From assembly GCA_963785035.1 (NCBI GenBank), contig CAWATG010000001.1:1-64000 (forward strand): 64,000 nucleotides of DNA, written 5' to 3'. The notes below the pieces were generated by a model that saw only the letters and a program-made list of their open reading frames with translations, was not told the origin of the DNA and ran no database searches. The DNA is from CAWATG01 sp963785035. Lineage in GTDB: Bacteria; Actinomycetota; Acidimicrobiia; IMCC26256; CAWATG01. Positions 10,012-17,888 of this stretch are shown here, one piece after another; the stretch's first letter is position 1; the number at the start of each line of letters is the position of its first letter. The position numbers and the translations under genes are program-made.

Positions 10012-11138
10012 GGTTTGTCCGAAGCCTCGGTCAGGCGCGGCATAGCAACGGCAAATTCAGGCCATCTGCTGCGGCTTTTCTTCGACAGCTTTTTCATCAG
10101 CTCGATTGCGCCAGGGTCGTCGTCGCCGGGGCGGACCTCGATGAATCCCTCCGTTGCCATTCGCGCCATCAAGTCGCGGCCGATGTCGGTGCGCACGATC
10201 GTGAGCGTCCAATCGTTGAACGCGCCGATGCCGCCAGTGGAAATATCGGCGTGCTCAGCCGCAAAATCCGGGCACATCTTGCAGCCCTCGCGTGTGAACG
10301 CATGACATTCCTTGAGTGGCACTTCGACATAGCGATCGTCGTGGGTCCAGATCTGAAGCTTCCCCTTGATGTTCATCTTCTTGATGACGGCGGCGGCAGG
10401 TCGTATTTGGCGAGGAGTAACTCCTCGAAGATGGAGTCATCGAAGGTCTTGGAACACAACAGGCCGATGTTGAGAGAGAGGCGCCGCGCTGGTTTGCCGG
10501 CCTTGCGTTGCTTCATCACCGGTGGAACCGATGATTGGCAGCTCATGCCCACCAGCACGAGACACGCTCGTCCACGCCCTTTTCGAGATCCATGTATGCG
10601 AGCGTGTTGGCCGAGTAGGTGTATCGGCTCCCAGCGGAAGCGAGCACCTCGGCGCGAGTCCGCGCGATACCGGGAACCGCTTTCCAGGTGCTGCCGTCAC
10701 CTTCGAGATACGAAACAAGCGCAGCATCGATCACGTCGTGTTCGAGCGTGTAGACGAGGATCGCAGAGACGAGTCCGCCGTCCTGTCCTGCCGCATGAAG
10801 GTCAGGATCGGTCGCCCTTGCGAGCACGATGTCTTTGAATATCCCTTCGACCTCATCAGCTCGGCGTGCTCGTCCGAAAAGAAAGTCGTCGATCTCCGGT
10901 TCCCAGGCACGAAATCTCGGGCACGCCGCGTGCAGGATGTGCAGCCTTTGTCGCCGTGGCTGCAGTCGCCTGGGCCGCCAAATTCCTCGAGCTGAAAAGG
11001 TCGATAGATGCCGGCGTCGTCTCGGTACCCGAGCACATCGTGGGGACAGGCGATCACACAACCGGCGCAGCCGGTACACAGGCCACTTGTGACCACTTCC
11101 TCGAAGAGGTGCTTCCATTGCAGCTTTTCCGGCGGCAT
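10008..11138 (-). CDS. Coenzyme F420 hydrogenase/dehydrogenase beta-subunit (FrhB) family protein, frameshifted
   Basis: The gene starts at ATG 11138 behind CAGGAG. The N-terminus has a ferredoxin-like cluster motif CTGCAGCVIACPHDVLGY and a second Cys set, DCSHGDKGCTSCTRACP, read after a shift near 10915. The FrhB core includes AAGQDGGLVSAILVYTLEHD and GMSCQSS. The C-terminal domain contains IWTHDDRYVEVPLKECHAFT and CKMCPDFAAEHADISTGGIG. Further shifts are needed near 10560 and 10385. FrhB proteins bind Fe-S and flavin and pass electrons to or from deazaflavin F420, which actinobacteria of this kind make. The redox partner is unknown. A small receiver-like gene is coupled to its 3' end. Confidence 0.8.
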
Positions 11139-11230
11139 GACGCGCTCCTGGGCGGACGACTTCAAGCCCAGTCTCGCAGGTACCGGGGTCCTGGGCGACA
11201 CCGATCGGTCAAGGCCGCCACGGCCACCGC

Positions 11231-11260
11231 TTGGCGCATCCGACGGTGGCCGCGTAGCCT
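11231..11260 (+). promoter_or_regulatory. Candidate metF promoter (TTGGCG - 18 bp - TAGCCT)
   Basis: A -35-like TTGGCG at 11231-11236 and a -10-like TAGCCT at 11255-11260 are separated by 18 bases. The -10 lies nine bases before the metF ATG and no ribosome site is seen, so the message may be leaderless or nearly so. This is a pattern match only. Confidence 0.4.
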
Positions 11261-11269
11261 CTCGCTGCC

Positions 11270-12121
11270 ATGCGTATCGACGACCTCCTTGATCGCGGCC
11301 GAACCTTCTCCTTCGAGTTCTTTCCGCCGAAGACCCCCGCTGCTGCTGAGCAGCTCACCAAGGCTCTGAAGGATCTTGAAGACCTTGGACCGTCCTTTGT
11401 CTCGGTTACCTATGGCGCGGGAGGCACGACCCGTGAGACGACCCACGACGTTGTGGTGGGTATCTTGCGGGACACCTCGATGACGCCGATGGCGCATCTC
11501 ACATGCGCAGCCAACACGCGGGCCGAGCTCGTCGACATCGTCCGGCGGTACCGGGATGCCGGAATCGAGAACATGCTTGCCCTGGGAGGCGATCCGCCAG
11601 CGGGTCTCGATCTTCCACCGCGCGAACTGCGCCATGCCTCCGAGCTCGTCGAGCTGATCGGCGACGTCGGTGGCTTTTCGGTGGGAGTTGCGGCCCATCC
11701 GGAGGGCCACCCGGCATCGCCGAACCTCGAGTCGGATCGTACGTTTACCGCGGAGAAGCTCGCGGCCGCGGATTTTGCGATCACGCAGCTCTTCTTCGAG
11801 GCGCAGCACTACTTCGATCTGGTGGCCTCGCTTCGAGCACTCGGGGTCACGAAGCCCGTCCTTCCCGGCATCATGCCGGTGACGAACCTGTCGCAGGTGC
11901 AGCGCATGGCGCAGATGTCGGGTTCAGCTTTTCCATCCTGGCTTGAAGAGCGACTCCGTGTCGCGGGCGATGATCGTGACGAGATGCATCGCATTGGTGT
12001 GCGCGAGGCCGTTGCGCTCTGCAGCGAACTGCTCGAGGGTGGAGCGCCAGGCCTGCACTTCTTCACACTCAATCGTTCGACCGCGACGCGGGAGATCTAT
12101 TCAGGCCTCGGACTGGGTTGA
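11270..12121 (+). CDS. metF: 5,10-methylenetetrahydrofolate reductase
   Basis: 283 residues, normal for bacterial MetF. The TIM-barrel markers are present: SFEFFPPKT with the catalytic Glu, VSVTYGAGGTTRE, AHLTCAANTRAE, NMLALGGDPP, GGFSVGVAAHPEGHP, ITQLFFEAQHYFD and a late GAPGLHFFTLNRS. The enzyme uses FAD to reduce methylene-THF to methyl-THF for methionine synthesis. Reading is uninterrupted. It is divergent from the FrhB gene (starts 132 bases apart) and convergent with sodC, with a hairpin overlapping its stop. In F420-producing actinobacteria some MetF relatives accept unusual reductants; nothing visible distinguishes that here. Confidence 0.93.
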   Translation: MRIDDLLDRGRTFSFEFFPPKTPAAAEQLTKALKDLEDLGPSFVSVTYGAGGTTRETTHDVVVGILRDTSMTPMAHLTCAANTRAELVDIVRRYRDAGIENMLALGGDPPAGLDLPPRELRHASELVELIGDVGGFSVGVAAHPEGHPASPNLESDRTFTAEKLAAADFAITQLFFEAQHYFDLVASLRALGVTKPVLPGIMPVTNLSQVQRMAQMSGSAFPSWLEERLRVAGDDRDEMHRIGVREAVALCSELLEGGAPGLHFFTLNRSTATREIYSGLGLG

Positions 12122-12133
12122 TCCAGCCCGAGG
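12106..12133 (+). terminator. Hairpin at metF stop codon
   Basis: CCTCGG-a-CTGG, loop gttgat, CCAG-c-CCGAGG. This forms a 10-bp stem with one mismatch, spanning the metF stop codon between convergent metF and sodC. No T-run follows on either strand, so it is a terminator candidate only. Confidence 0.4.
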
Positions 12134-12150
12134 CCCGAACGTGATCCGCG

Positions 12151-12783
12151 CTATTCGATGACGCCACATCCGAGGCGCGCACCAGCATTTCCGGTGTTCT
12201 GTGTCGCAGCCAAGGCTGTTGCACCCGGCGTGTAGTCGTTGGGACCTTGGCCAACGGGAATGTTGGCGAAGTTGTCGGGTCCCATGTGGACTATGAGGAC
12301 CTTGCCGACCACTTCTGTTGCGGTGAGCTTGTCGACCTCGAACCTGAACTCGGCGGTGCCGTCAGCATTGATATAGGGGCTGGGTAGGTCACCGGAGTGC
12401 TTCCCGTGGATGCTTGCAGGATCCTTCTTCCAATGGCCGTCAGCGGAAACGAACCAAGTTGCTGCCGGTTGGGCTGGATCGGCAACGCAGCCGTCGCCAT
12501 TGGCAGGGTCGTTGTTGGCGTGGATGTGAAATCCATGAAAGGCGTTCGCGTCGGCCGCTGAGAAGTTGCGGAGCTTCACGATGACATCGGTCGTGGAGGA
12601 TCCACGGTGGTTGAGCATCCAGACGTGACCGAGCTTCGTACCCTGAGCGCTTCGTAGTGTCGAGGTCGCGAACGGTCGGCTGGCCGATGCCGGCTCGGGG
12701 CGCGTGATAACCAGCCCGAGACCGAGACCTATTCCAACAGCTGCGGTGGCGGTCAATATGGCAATGGACTTTCGGAGCTTCAT
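12151..12783 (-). CDS. sodC: Exported Cu/Zn-type superoxide dismutase family protein
   Basis: 210 residues from ATG 12783 (AAGGGG site upstream). The N-terminal signal is KLRKSIAILTATAAVGIGLG, a single membrane-spanning stretch followed by PEPASASRP, a plausible cleavage region. The SOD core has FHGFHIHANND (two copper-ligand His), GDGCVADPAQPAATWFVSAD, HSGDLPSPYINADGT and VLIVHMGPDNFANIP (His), and ends GNAGARLGCGVIE with the conserved Cys. The enzyme dismutates superoxide outside the cytoplasm. Residue spacing matches actinobacterial SodC with few changes to the metal-binding set. It is a single gene with its own upstream region. Confidence 0.88.
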   Translation of the reverse strand: MKLRKSIAILTATAAVGIGLGLGLVITRPEPASASRPFATSTLRSAQGTKLGHVWMLNHRGSSTTDVIVKLRNFSAADANAFHGFHIHANNDPANGDGCVADPAQPAATWFVSADGHWKKDPASIHGKHSGDLPSPYINADGTAEFRFEVDKLTATEVVGKVLIVHMGPDNFANIPVGQGPNDYTPGATALAATQNTGNAGARLGCGVIE

Positions 12784-12923
12784 GAGTCCCCTTTGCGTAA
12801 GAGTCCGTGAGATCACGTCATTCGTAACGTAGATAACAGGACATGGTAGGTGAGCGTCTTCTCGCCCCTAATGTCTGTCGCCACGTGCCGCCGTTTCGGT
12901 TCTCCCGACTCGGTGACGTGCTC

Positions 12924-13011
12924 TGGCGGAGGGACTGGGATTTGAACCCAGGGTGACTTGCGCCACAATGGTTTTCGAGACCATCCGATTCGGCCGCTCT
13001 CGCATCCCTCC
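12924..13011 (-). tRNA. tRNA-Ser (anticodon CGA)
   Basis: On the minus strand the acceptor GGAGGGA pairs with TCCCTCC. The anticodon arm is ATGGT-CTCGAAA-ACCAT, giving anticodon CGA. A long variable arm and T-arm GGGTTCAAATCCC are present. The discriminator is G and CCA is encoded. It lies between sodC and tadA. Confidence 0.95.
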
Positions 13012-13074
13012 GGGACGGGGCGAGCCCCTGCCAGCCCGGCAGTTTAGGCGGCGGCGTGCTCCCGCGCCGGAGCC

Positions 13075-13545
13075 TCATTGGATCGATCGTCGAGCTGCGA
13101 AGAAATCCAACAGGAGAGCACCGCAGGGTTCGGCTTCGACTCCGTGGATGACATCGACCTGATGGTTGAGGCGCGGGTCCGTGAGCAGGTTGTACAGCGA
13201 TCCAACTGCGCCGGCCTTCGGGTCTGTCGCGCCGAAGACCAGCAGACCTACGCGTGCTGCGATCGCCGCTCCAGCGCACATCGGACAGGGCTCGAGTGTC
13301 ACGATCAAGGCGCAGTCGTCGAGGCGCCACGAACCGCGGAGCGCCGACGCGTCACGCAAAGCCAGGATTTCGGCGTGGGAAGTCGGGTCCTTGGTGAGCT
13401 CGCGCTCGTTGTGGCGGGCGCTCAAGATCTCGCCCGTCGTCATGGACGCGACCAATGCGCCGACGGGCACGTCACCGTGTTGTGTTGCCAGCTGTGCCTC
13501 TCGGAGAGCGATCTGCATCAAGTCGTGGATCTGTGCGGATTCCAT
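13075..13545 (-). CDS. tadA: tRNA-specific adenosine-34 deaminase
   Basis: 156 residues. It has the cytidine/deoxycytidylate-deaminase zinc site: HAE in DPTSHAEILALRDA (proton shuttle Glu) and PCPMCAG (two Cys ligands). GDVPVGALV and FGATDPKAGAVGSLYNLL are typical of TadA and distinguish it from free cytosine deaminases. The enzyme makes inosine at the wobble position of tRNA-Arg(ACG). The ATG at 13545 gives the usual MxxALREAQLA N-terminus. The frame is clean. The gene stands alone, between a tRNA gene and a divergent signalling gene. Confidence 0.9.
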   Translation of the reverse strand: MESAQIHDLMQIALREAQLATQHGDVPVGALVASMTTGEILSARHNERELTKDPTSHAEILALRDASALRGSWRLDDCALIVTLEPCPMCAGAAIAARVGLLVFGATDPKAGAVGSLYNLLTDPRLNHQVDVIHGVEAEPCGALLLDFFAARRSIQ

Positions 13546-13718
13546 GGTGGGTCCGACAATATTCCGGCGCTCGCAGAATCCGGCGTTGCCTAGCCGGGTC
13601 GAAGCGGGGATGAATGGTGTATAAGTCCACTTCAGGACGCGATTTGTGAAGCCGACACAATCGGAGATACCTCAGGCGGTCAGGAGCTCGGCACTGTGGG
13701 ATCTCGATCGAGGAATCC

Positions 13719-15209
13719 GTGATCACCCCGGATGAGGACATCAATGTCGCCCAAACGGAATGGGCAGCCGCACGCGCCAAGGCGGTGCGGTTTGGTATTG
13801 CCTACACCTTCATCGGGGTCGCCCTGATAGCCACGATGAGCGTTCCGTCGCTCTATCTCGCGAACGTGTTCTCCGACAGTCATGGTGGCCGTTATGTCCT
13901 GACTCCGGTATTCTTGACGTGCATTCTCGCGCCGTTTGTCACGTTTCTCTCGTTCTTCAGCTTGAAGCGGCAAGCGCAGACGCACGAACTCGCGCAACAA
14001 CTCGAGGAGCGACTTCTCTTTGCCGTCAAGACCGCCGAGTCCGAAAGCTCTCGGCACGAGGCACAAATGCGCCGGCAGGAGTTCGAGAGCCGCCTTTCGA
14101 ATGCCCTCGAGTTGGCAGATGGCGAAACCGAGGTGATCGGCGTCGTCGAGCGCGCGTTTGGAATCCTGCTTCCGTCGCTGTCGGTAGAGATGCTGCTTGC
14201 CGACAACAGCCATGCCCATCTCGATCGGATGGCGGTGTGGTCTCCGACGGGAGACCCGTCGCACTGTGGTGTCGACTCACCTGACCAATGCCCAGCGGCG
14301 CGTCGTTCGCAGACGCAGCGGTTCACCGATAGCGATGCTCTGGACGTGTGCCCGAAGTTGCGCGGACGGCCGCATGGGCGCGTGTCGGCTGTGTGTGTTC
14401 CCGTCTCGATCATGGGACGGGCCGTCGGTGTCATCCACGCGGTCGACCAACCGAACGTGGCCATGACCCAAGAGAGCGTCCAGGATCTCGGAATCCTTGC
14501 AAATGTCGTGGGCGCTCGCATCGGATTGCTACGGGTGATAGCAGAAACGCAGCTGCAGGCGGAGACTGACAGTCTTACTGGTCTCCTCAACCGCCGTTCA
14601 CTCGCGAACAAGGTGCGAGCGTTGCGAAATGACAAGATCGGCTTCTCCGTTGTTATGGCAGACCTTGACCATTTCAAGAAGCTCAATGACACCTATGGTC
14701 ATGAAACAGGTGACCGTGCGTTGTGTCTTTTCTCCACGACCTTGACGAAGACATTCCGTGCTTATGACCTGGTCAGCCGTCATGGTGGCGAGGAGTTCGC
14801 GATCGTGTTGCCGAACTGCAAGCCCATTGCGGCGCTCGCGGCGTTGACGCATTTGCGTGAGCGAGTGGCCGCAGAGTTATCCAACGCGGGCTTGCCGCAG
14901 TTCACCGCGAGTTTTGGTGTTGTCGAGGCGGGCGAGGACGAGGATCTTGTCACCGTGATCGCACGTGCCGACGCTGCGTTGCTGGAGGCCAAACGAGCAG
15001 GTCGAGACCAGATCATCGTGCACAACTTCTATGGCAGAAAGATTGACCCCGCTCTGGAGTTGGCCGCGACGCTAGGCGAGTCGAAGCCGCGTGCGACGAC
15101 CGGCGTAGCGCGACGCGGCGCCGAGGTGGAGACCACTGCGCCGCCGATCGAAGCAACGACTGACGCGGCTGACGTCGTGACCGATTCCGCTCCGGCTCCG
15201 GCCACTTGA
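13719..15209 (+). CDS. GAF-GGDEF diguanylate cyclase, membrane-anchored
   Basis: 496 residues from GTG 13719 (GAGGAA site). There are two N-terminal membrane segments (about residues 25-48 and 60-85), a short coiled-coil (LAQQLEERLLFAVKTAESES), a GAF-like domain (about 120-275) and a GGDEF domain (about 280-450). The active site is HGGEEF and an I-site RAYD sits five residues before it, so product inhibition by c-di-GMP is likely. DSLTGLLNRRSL and DLDHFKKLNDTYGHETGD are canonical. The tail is Ala/Thr-rich and disordered. It should make c-di-GMP in response to a signal sensed by the GAF domain or the membrane part. No phosphodiesterase is nearby. Confidence 0.9.
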   Translation: MITPDEDINVAQTEWAAARAKAVRFGIAYTFIGVALIATMSVPSLYLANVFSDSHGGRYVLTPVFLTCILAPFVTFLSFFSLKRQAQTHELAQQLEERLLFAVKTAESESSRHEAQMRRQEFESRLSNALELADGETEVIGVVERAFGILLPSLSVEMLLADNSHAHLDRMAVWSPTGDPSHCGVDSPDQCPAARRSQTQRFTDSDALDVCPKLRGRPHGRVSAVCVPVSIMGRAVGVIHAVDQPNVAMTQESVQDLGILANVVGARIGLLRVIAETQLQAETDSLTGLLNRRSLANKVRALRNDKIGFSVVMADLDHFKKLNDTYGHETGDRALCLFSTTLTKTFRAYDLVSRHGGEEFAIVLPNCKPIAALAALTHLRERVAAELSNAGLPQFTASFGVVEAGEDEDLVTVIARADAALLEAKRAGRDQIIVHNFYGRKIDPALELAATLGESKPRATTGVARRGAEVETTAPPIEATTDAADVVTDSAPAPAT

Positions 15210-15305
15210 CGGTTCGGAGCGTCCAGCATTCGAAGGCTGTTCTCGTGGCGAAGTGTCTGCGAGCACTTTCAAACCCGCCTGAAGAGTTCGTTCGTCTGCT
15301 GGTAT

Positions 15306-15686
15306 TCAGAGTCGGTGGATATCGAGCCGTCGCCGCAGGGCGGTAGCGATCGCGGTCAGATCGTCAGGGTCGCTCGTGACGATGAGGTCCTTCCGTGCAA
15401 CGGCCCCGATGACCACGGTCGCGTCGATGAGGTCGTTGGTCCTGGCGCGACCGCATGCAGCACCGCCGGCACGGCTCCGCACCTCGGTCAGGTCTTCGAT
15501 GGTGCACCCGGCAAGGAGGCGCGACAGCTGAGCCTGCGGACCTCCACGCCAAGCCTGTCCGAGCACACCGGCGGGCACCGTCGGCGACACACCCCGCTCG
15601 AGTGCCCGGCGGTGAAGTGCCCACAGCCGCCGATCACCTCGCTCGCCGGCGAGCAGCGCACCGGTGTCGTATGTGACGCCGGGCAT
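15306..15686 (-). CDS. vapC: PIN-domain toxin (VapC-like)
   Basis: 126 residues. The PIN acid residues are visible: Asp in VTYDTGALLAGER, Glu in the middle helix region, Asp in NDLIDATVVIGAVA and Asp in VTSDPDDL near the C-terminus. VapC toxins are Mg-dependent RNases that often cut tRNA or rRNA. The start codon shares one base with the stop of the upstream vapB, the normal arrangement for coupled synthesis with antitoxin first. The size is standard. The target is unknown. Confidence 0.85.
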   Translation of the reverse strand: MPGVTYDTGALLAGERGDRRLWALHRRALERGVSPTVPAGVLGQAWRGGPQAQLSRLLAGCTIEDLTEVRSRAGGAACGRARTNDLIDATVVIGAVARKDLIVTSDPDDLTAIATALRRRLDIHRL

Positions 15687-15937
15687 CAGCCAGCTCTGCG
15701 CGCGCGGGATAGGACGCGGTTCAGGATCTTGTCGGCATCGGAGAGTTCAGCATCGGTGAGCGCCCCGTTGTCGCGTTCCCAAGCTTGGACGGCGTCGAGG
15801 CCCCGATCGACCACCAAGGCGCGCTCGGCCGCACGGCTGAGCCATGCGGAGAGGCTGAGGCCTTCGCGTTCCGCCGCCTGCGTTGCTGCATCCGCGACGG
15901 TCGGGTCAAGGGCGACGGAAAGCTTTCGAACGGTCAT
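15686..15937 (-). CDS. vapB: Ribbon-helix-helix antitoxin (VapB-like)
   Basis: 83 residues. The N-terminal strand TVRKLSVALDPTVADAATQA and helices EREGLSLSAWLSRAAERAL form a CopG/Arc-like DNA-binding fold; the C-terminal half (ERDNGALTDAELSDADKI) should wrap the toxin. No Shine-Dalgarno is present. A TACCAT hexamer six bases upstream of the ATG may be a -10 for leaderless transcription, and it lies inside an 11-bp palindrome that could be its operator. The partner toxin follows with a one-base overlap. Confidence 0.82.
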   Translation of the reverse strand: MTVRKLSVALDPTVADAATQAAEREGLSLSAWLSRAAERALVVDRGLDAVQAWERDNGALTDAELSDADKILNRVLSRARRAG

Positions 15938-15944
15938 GGTGAGA

Positions 15945-15955
15945 TGGTACTACCA
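15945..15955 (-). promoter_or_regulatory. Palindrome overlapping the vapB promoter
   Basis: TGGTA-C-TACCA is a perfect inverted repeat eight bases upstream of the vapB start codon, and it overlaps a possible -10 (TACCAT on the minus strand). Short palindromes at this place are typical operators for ribbon-helix-helix antitoxins. The assignment is by position only. Confidence 0.4.
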
Positions 15956-15978
15956 CGTTCCTACCCGGGTCACTGGTC

Positions 15979-16926
15979 GTGGGTGTTGTTTTGATTGCTG
16001 GATGTGGCTCGGGTTCCGGCGGTTCCAAAGCAACCGCGAAGAGGTCGGAGTTGGGGCCGTCAGTCAACGTAGGTATCGCGACGAATTGCGTTCGCGCCCG
16101 CGATCGCTGGCATGACTGAAGATCGCGTGTTTGTTTGGGGCGGACGGTCGATCGAAAGAGGTGATCGCCTCAACCCTGGGAATCAAGAAAATCTGACTTC
16201 GGGCCGAATTGTGTCATTGTCGTCAGGGAAGTCCGTCGAACTTCCGCCAGCCCCCATTACGACACCGGTCGCCTCTGCGCAGGCTTCGCGTTGGTCATCT
16301 CGAAAGGAGAACCTGACGCCCTGGTCATCGTCGACGTCGCTTCCGCAACGGCAAGGAGATTGGCGAAGCCTCCGCTCGGTCCACCGCCATCTGGAGGAAG
16401 TGCGGCGAGAGTCACTGCTTGTCTGAGCGGGTCTACCGTTGTCCTTGTCGAGCCGACGGCGCCAAGGACCGGTCCAACGCCGGTGCGGGCACACGTGATC
16501 AACATTGAATCCGACGCGTGGCGGACCATCGCCAGTCCGCCAGGCATCAGCGACCCAGTGGTCACGTGCGCTGATGGCGGGGCATTGGTGTCGAACGGGA
16601 TTGGGATCAACTTCGGTCTGGTCTGGCTGGACTTGGCCGATCAGTCTCGGCGAGAAGTGAAGCCCCCGAGTGGTGATCCAAGGGGATACGGCGTGCGCAC
16701 GCACCGAGGGCCCGATGTCCTCTTGATCGGCGGCGTTCCGGACCTGGCTGGACGGGCGTTCAACTCTCGACAGCAAACCTGGAAAGACTTCGGTCCTGCC
16801 CACCAGATGTCGCCCGACTGCGATTGGGGTCAGTGCATAACAGTCACGGATTCGTTCATCGTTGGTGCCACGCGCGTGATTGACGACAAGACCGTGCAGA
16901 CCACGTCGTTCTGGATTGCGTCATGA
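15979..16926 (+). pseudogene. Decayed kelch-like lipoprotein (paralogue of the gene at 17889)
   Basis: This is a broken sister of the gene at 17889-19082. Matching blocks are IAGCGSGSGG (lipobox), FAPAIAGMTEDRVFVWGGRS, ALVIVDVASATARRL, SDAWRTIASPPGISDPVVTC, VSNGIGINFGLVWLDL and CDWGQCITVTDS. Three defects are seen. There is no start codon in frame (a TGA precedes the signal at 15940). There is a shift near 16095. Relative to the intact paralogue, about 215 bases between PVASA and ALVISK are missing, which also changes frame near 16285. A large internal deletion cannot be a base-calling slip, so this is a genuine pseudogene. It begins directly behind the vapBC operon, whose arrival may have removed its 5' end. 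Confidence 0.75.
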
Positions 16927-16963
16927 AGCGGCACCAGAGTTCCGGCCGAAGCATGCGCGAGTG

Positions 16964-17248
16964 TCAGCCAGCTTTGAGATGCTCGCGAAGAGCGTCTCGG
17001 ATCACTTCCGAAACGCCGACACCCTCGTCCTCGGCTCGGCGGAGGAGGAGTGCCTTGAGCTCAGGGTCGAGGCGGACTGATTCGACGCTCGACGGTTCCG
17101 CACCGAGGCGGGGTCGGCCGCGCCTTGCGCGTCCAGCAAGGATCTCGTCGACGCGGTGGCCGCGTTCGGCTTCATCCGCGAGTTGTTCGATGAGTTCGTC
17201 GGTGATCGGTGCACCCGACTTGGTGTGGCCGTAGGTTCGCTTCTTCAT
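16964..17248 (-). CDS. Ribbon-helix-helix antitoxin-like protein
   Basis: 94 residues. The C-terminal half ESVRLDPELKALLLRRAEDE, GVGVSEVIRDALREHL is a CopG/RHH fold. The N-terminal half HTKSGAPITDELIEQLADEA, with the GRARRGRPRLG linker, is common in actinobacterial antitoxins of this type. The order is toxin-first: the upstream gene's stop overlaps this start by four bases (ATGA). It likely represses its own operon and neutralises the upstream protein. It lies between the two copies of the kelch-like lipoprotein. Confidence 0.75.
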   Translation of the reverse strand: MKKRTYGHTKSGAPITDELIEQLADEAERGHRVDEILAGRARRGRPRLGAEPSSVESVRLDPELKALLLRRAEDEGVGVSEVIRDALREHLKAG

Positions 17249-17483
17249 TGGTCGACCAGCTTTCGGTACTCCGCTCGTAGCGGCATGGCCTGGATGATTA
17301 TTTCGTCGCCTTCCGCGGTGACGAGAACCACGTGTTCGAGGAGATTCGCAGCATGGTCAGGCCCGATGACGAGCCATCGGTCCGGATCCTCGCCGAGGTC
17401 TTCGACCGCCAAGGCGTGTGCGACGGCGCGCAACATGTCGTCATCCGCGATGGCGGACGTCTGACGGCTGAGTGGACCTCCAC
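17245..17483 (-). CDS. Small toxin-like protein paired with RHH antitoxin
   Basis: About 79 residues: SAIADDDMLRAVAHALAVED, LGEDPDRWLVIGPDHAANLL, EHVVLVTAEGDEIIIQAMPL, RAEYRKLVDQ. I know this compact sequence type as the upstream partner of RHH antitoxins in actinobacteria, but its activity is undefined; it resembles BrnT/DUF4258-like small RNase folds. GTG 17483 needs one base removed near 17465 to be in frame, otherwise no start exists. A TACAAT hexamer about ten bases upstream suggests a near-leaderless promoter. Confidence 0.6.
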
Positions 17484-17888
17484 ACAGGATTATTGTACTA
17501 CAGAATTCCGTGAGTTCCACCGTCGTCGAGTGGTCGTGGGGCGAGGTGTCATTCAGGACCGCGGAGAACGTCTGTTCTGAGAGCCGGGTCGTCGCCAAGG
17601 TGGAGGTGGATGCGGCCGGAGTGCGAGACGTCAGGCTGTATCTCGGCCCCACCGCGGCCCGAGGTACGCGTCCGTTCGTGTTCTGACAAGGATCTGCGCA
17701 ACTCCCGCTCACGACGCGCTGTTCGTCGTTGACATTGCCACGGCAGCGCTTCGTTAGGTTCGAGGTCTGGCGGGGTTGACAGCTCCGCACGGCGGAATTC
17801 CATGGCAGGATCTCATGGAAATTCGCCCATGGTCGGGGCCTACTGTCTGTTGGCCCCGAAGTCGTCGAGACACCTGGAGCCGGGCTTG
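17484..17888. other. Intergenic region between TA-like pair and lipoprotein gene
   Basis: This 405-bp stretch holds the presumed TACAAT promoter of the minus-strand toxin gene (about 17493-17498). It also has a 58-codon plus-strand frame, 17510-17686 (GTG start, product VSSTVVEWSWGEVSFRTAEN and onward), that resembles no family I know and may be a gene remnant. The 5' region of the lipoprotein gene follows. No hairpin or RNA gene was found. Confidence 0.4.

Noticed and set aside
1..11200. Recoding or a novel decoding system as cause of the many frameshifts
   Set aside because: The shifts go in both directions, at unrelated sequences and without a common motif, and genes to the right are normal. 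Sequence error explains this better.
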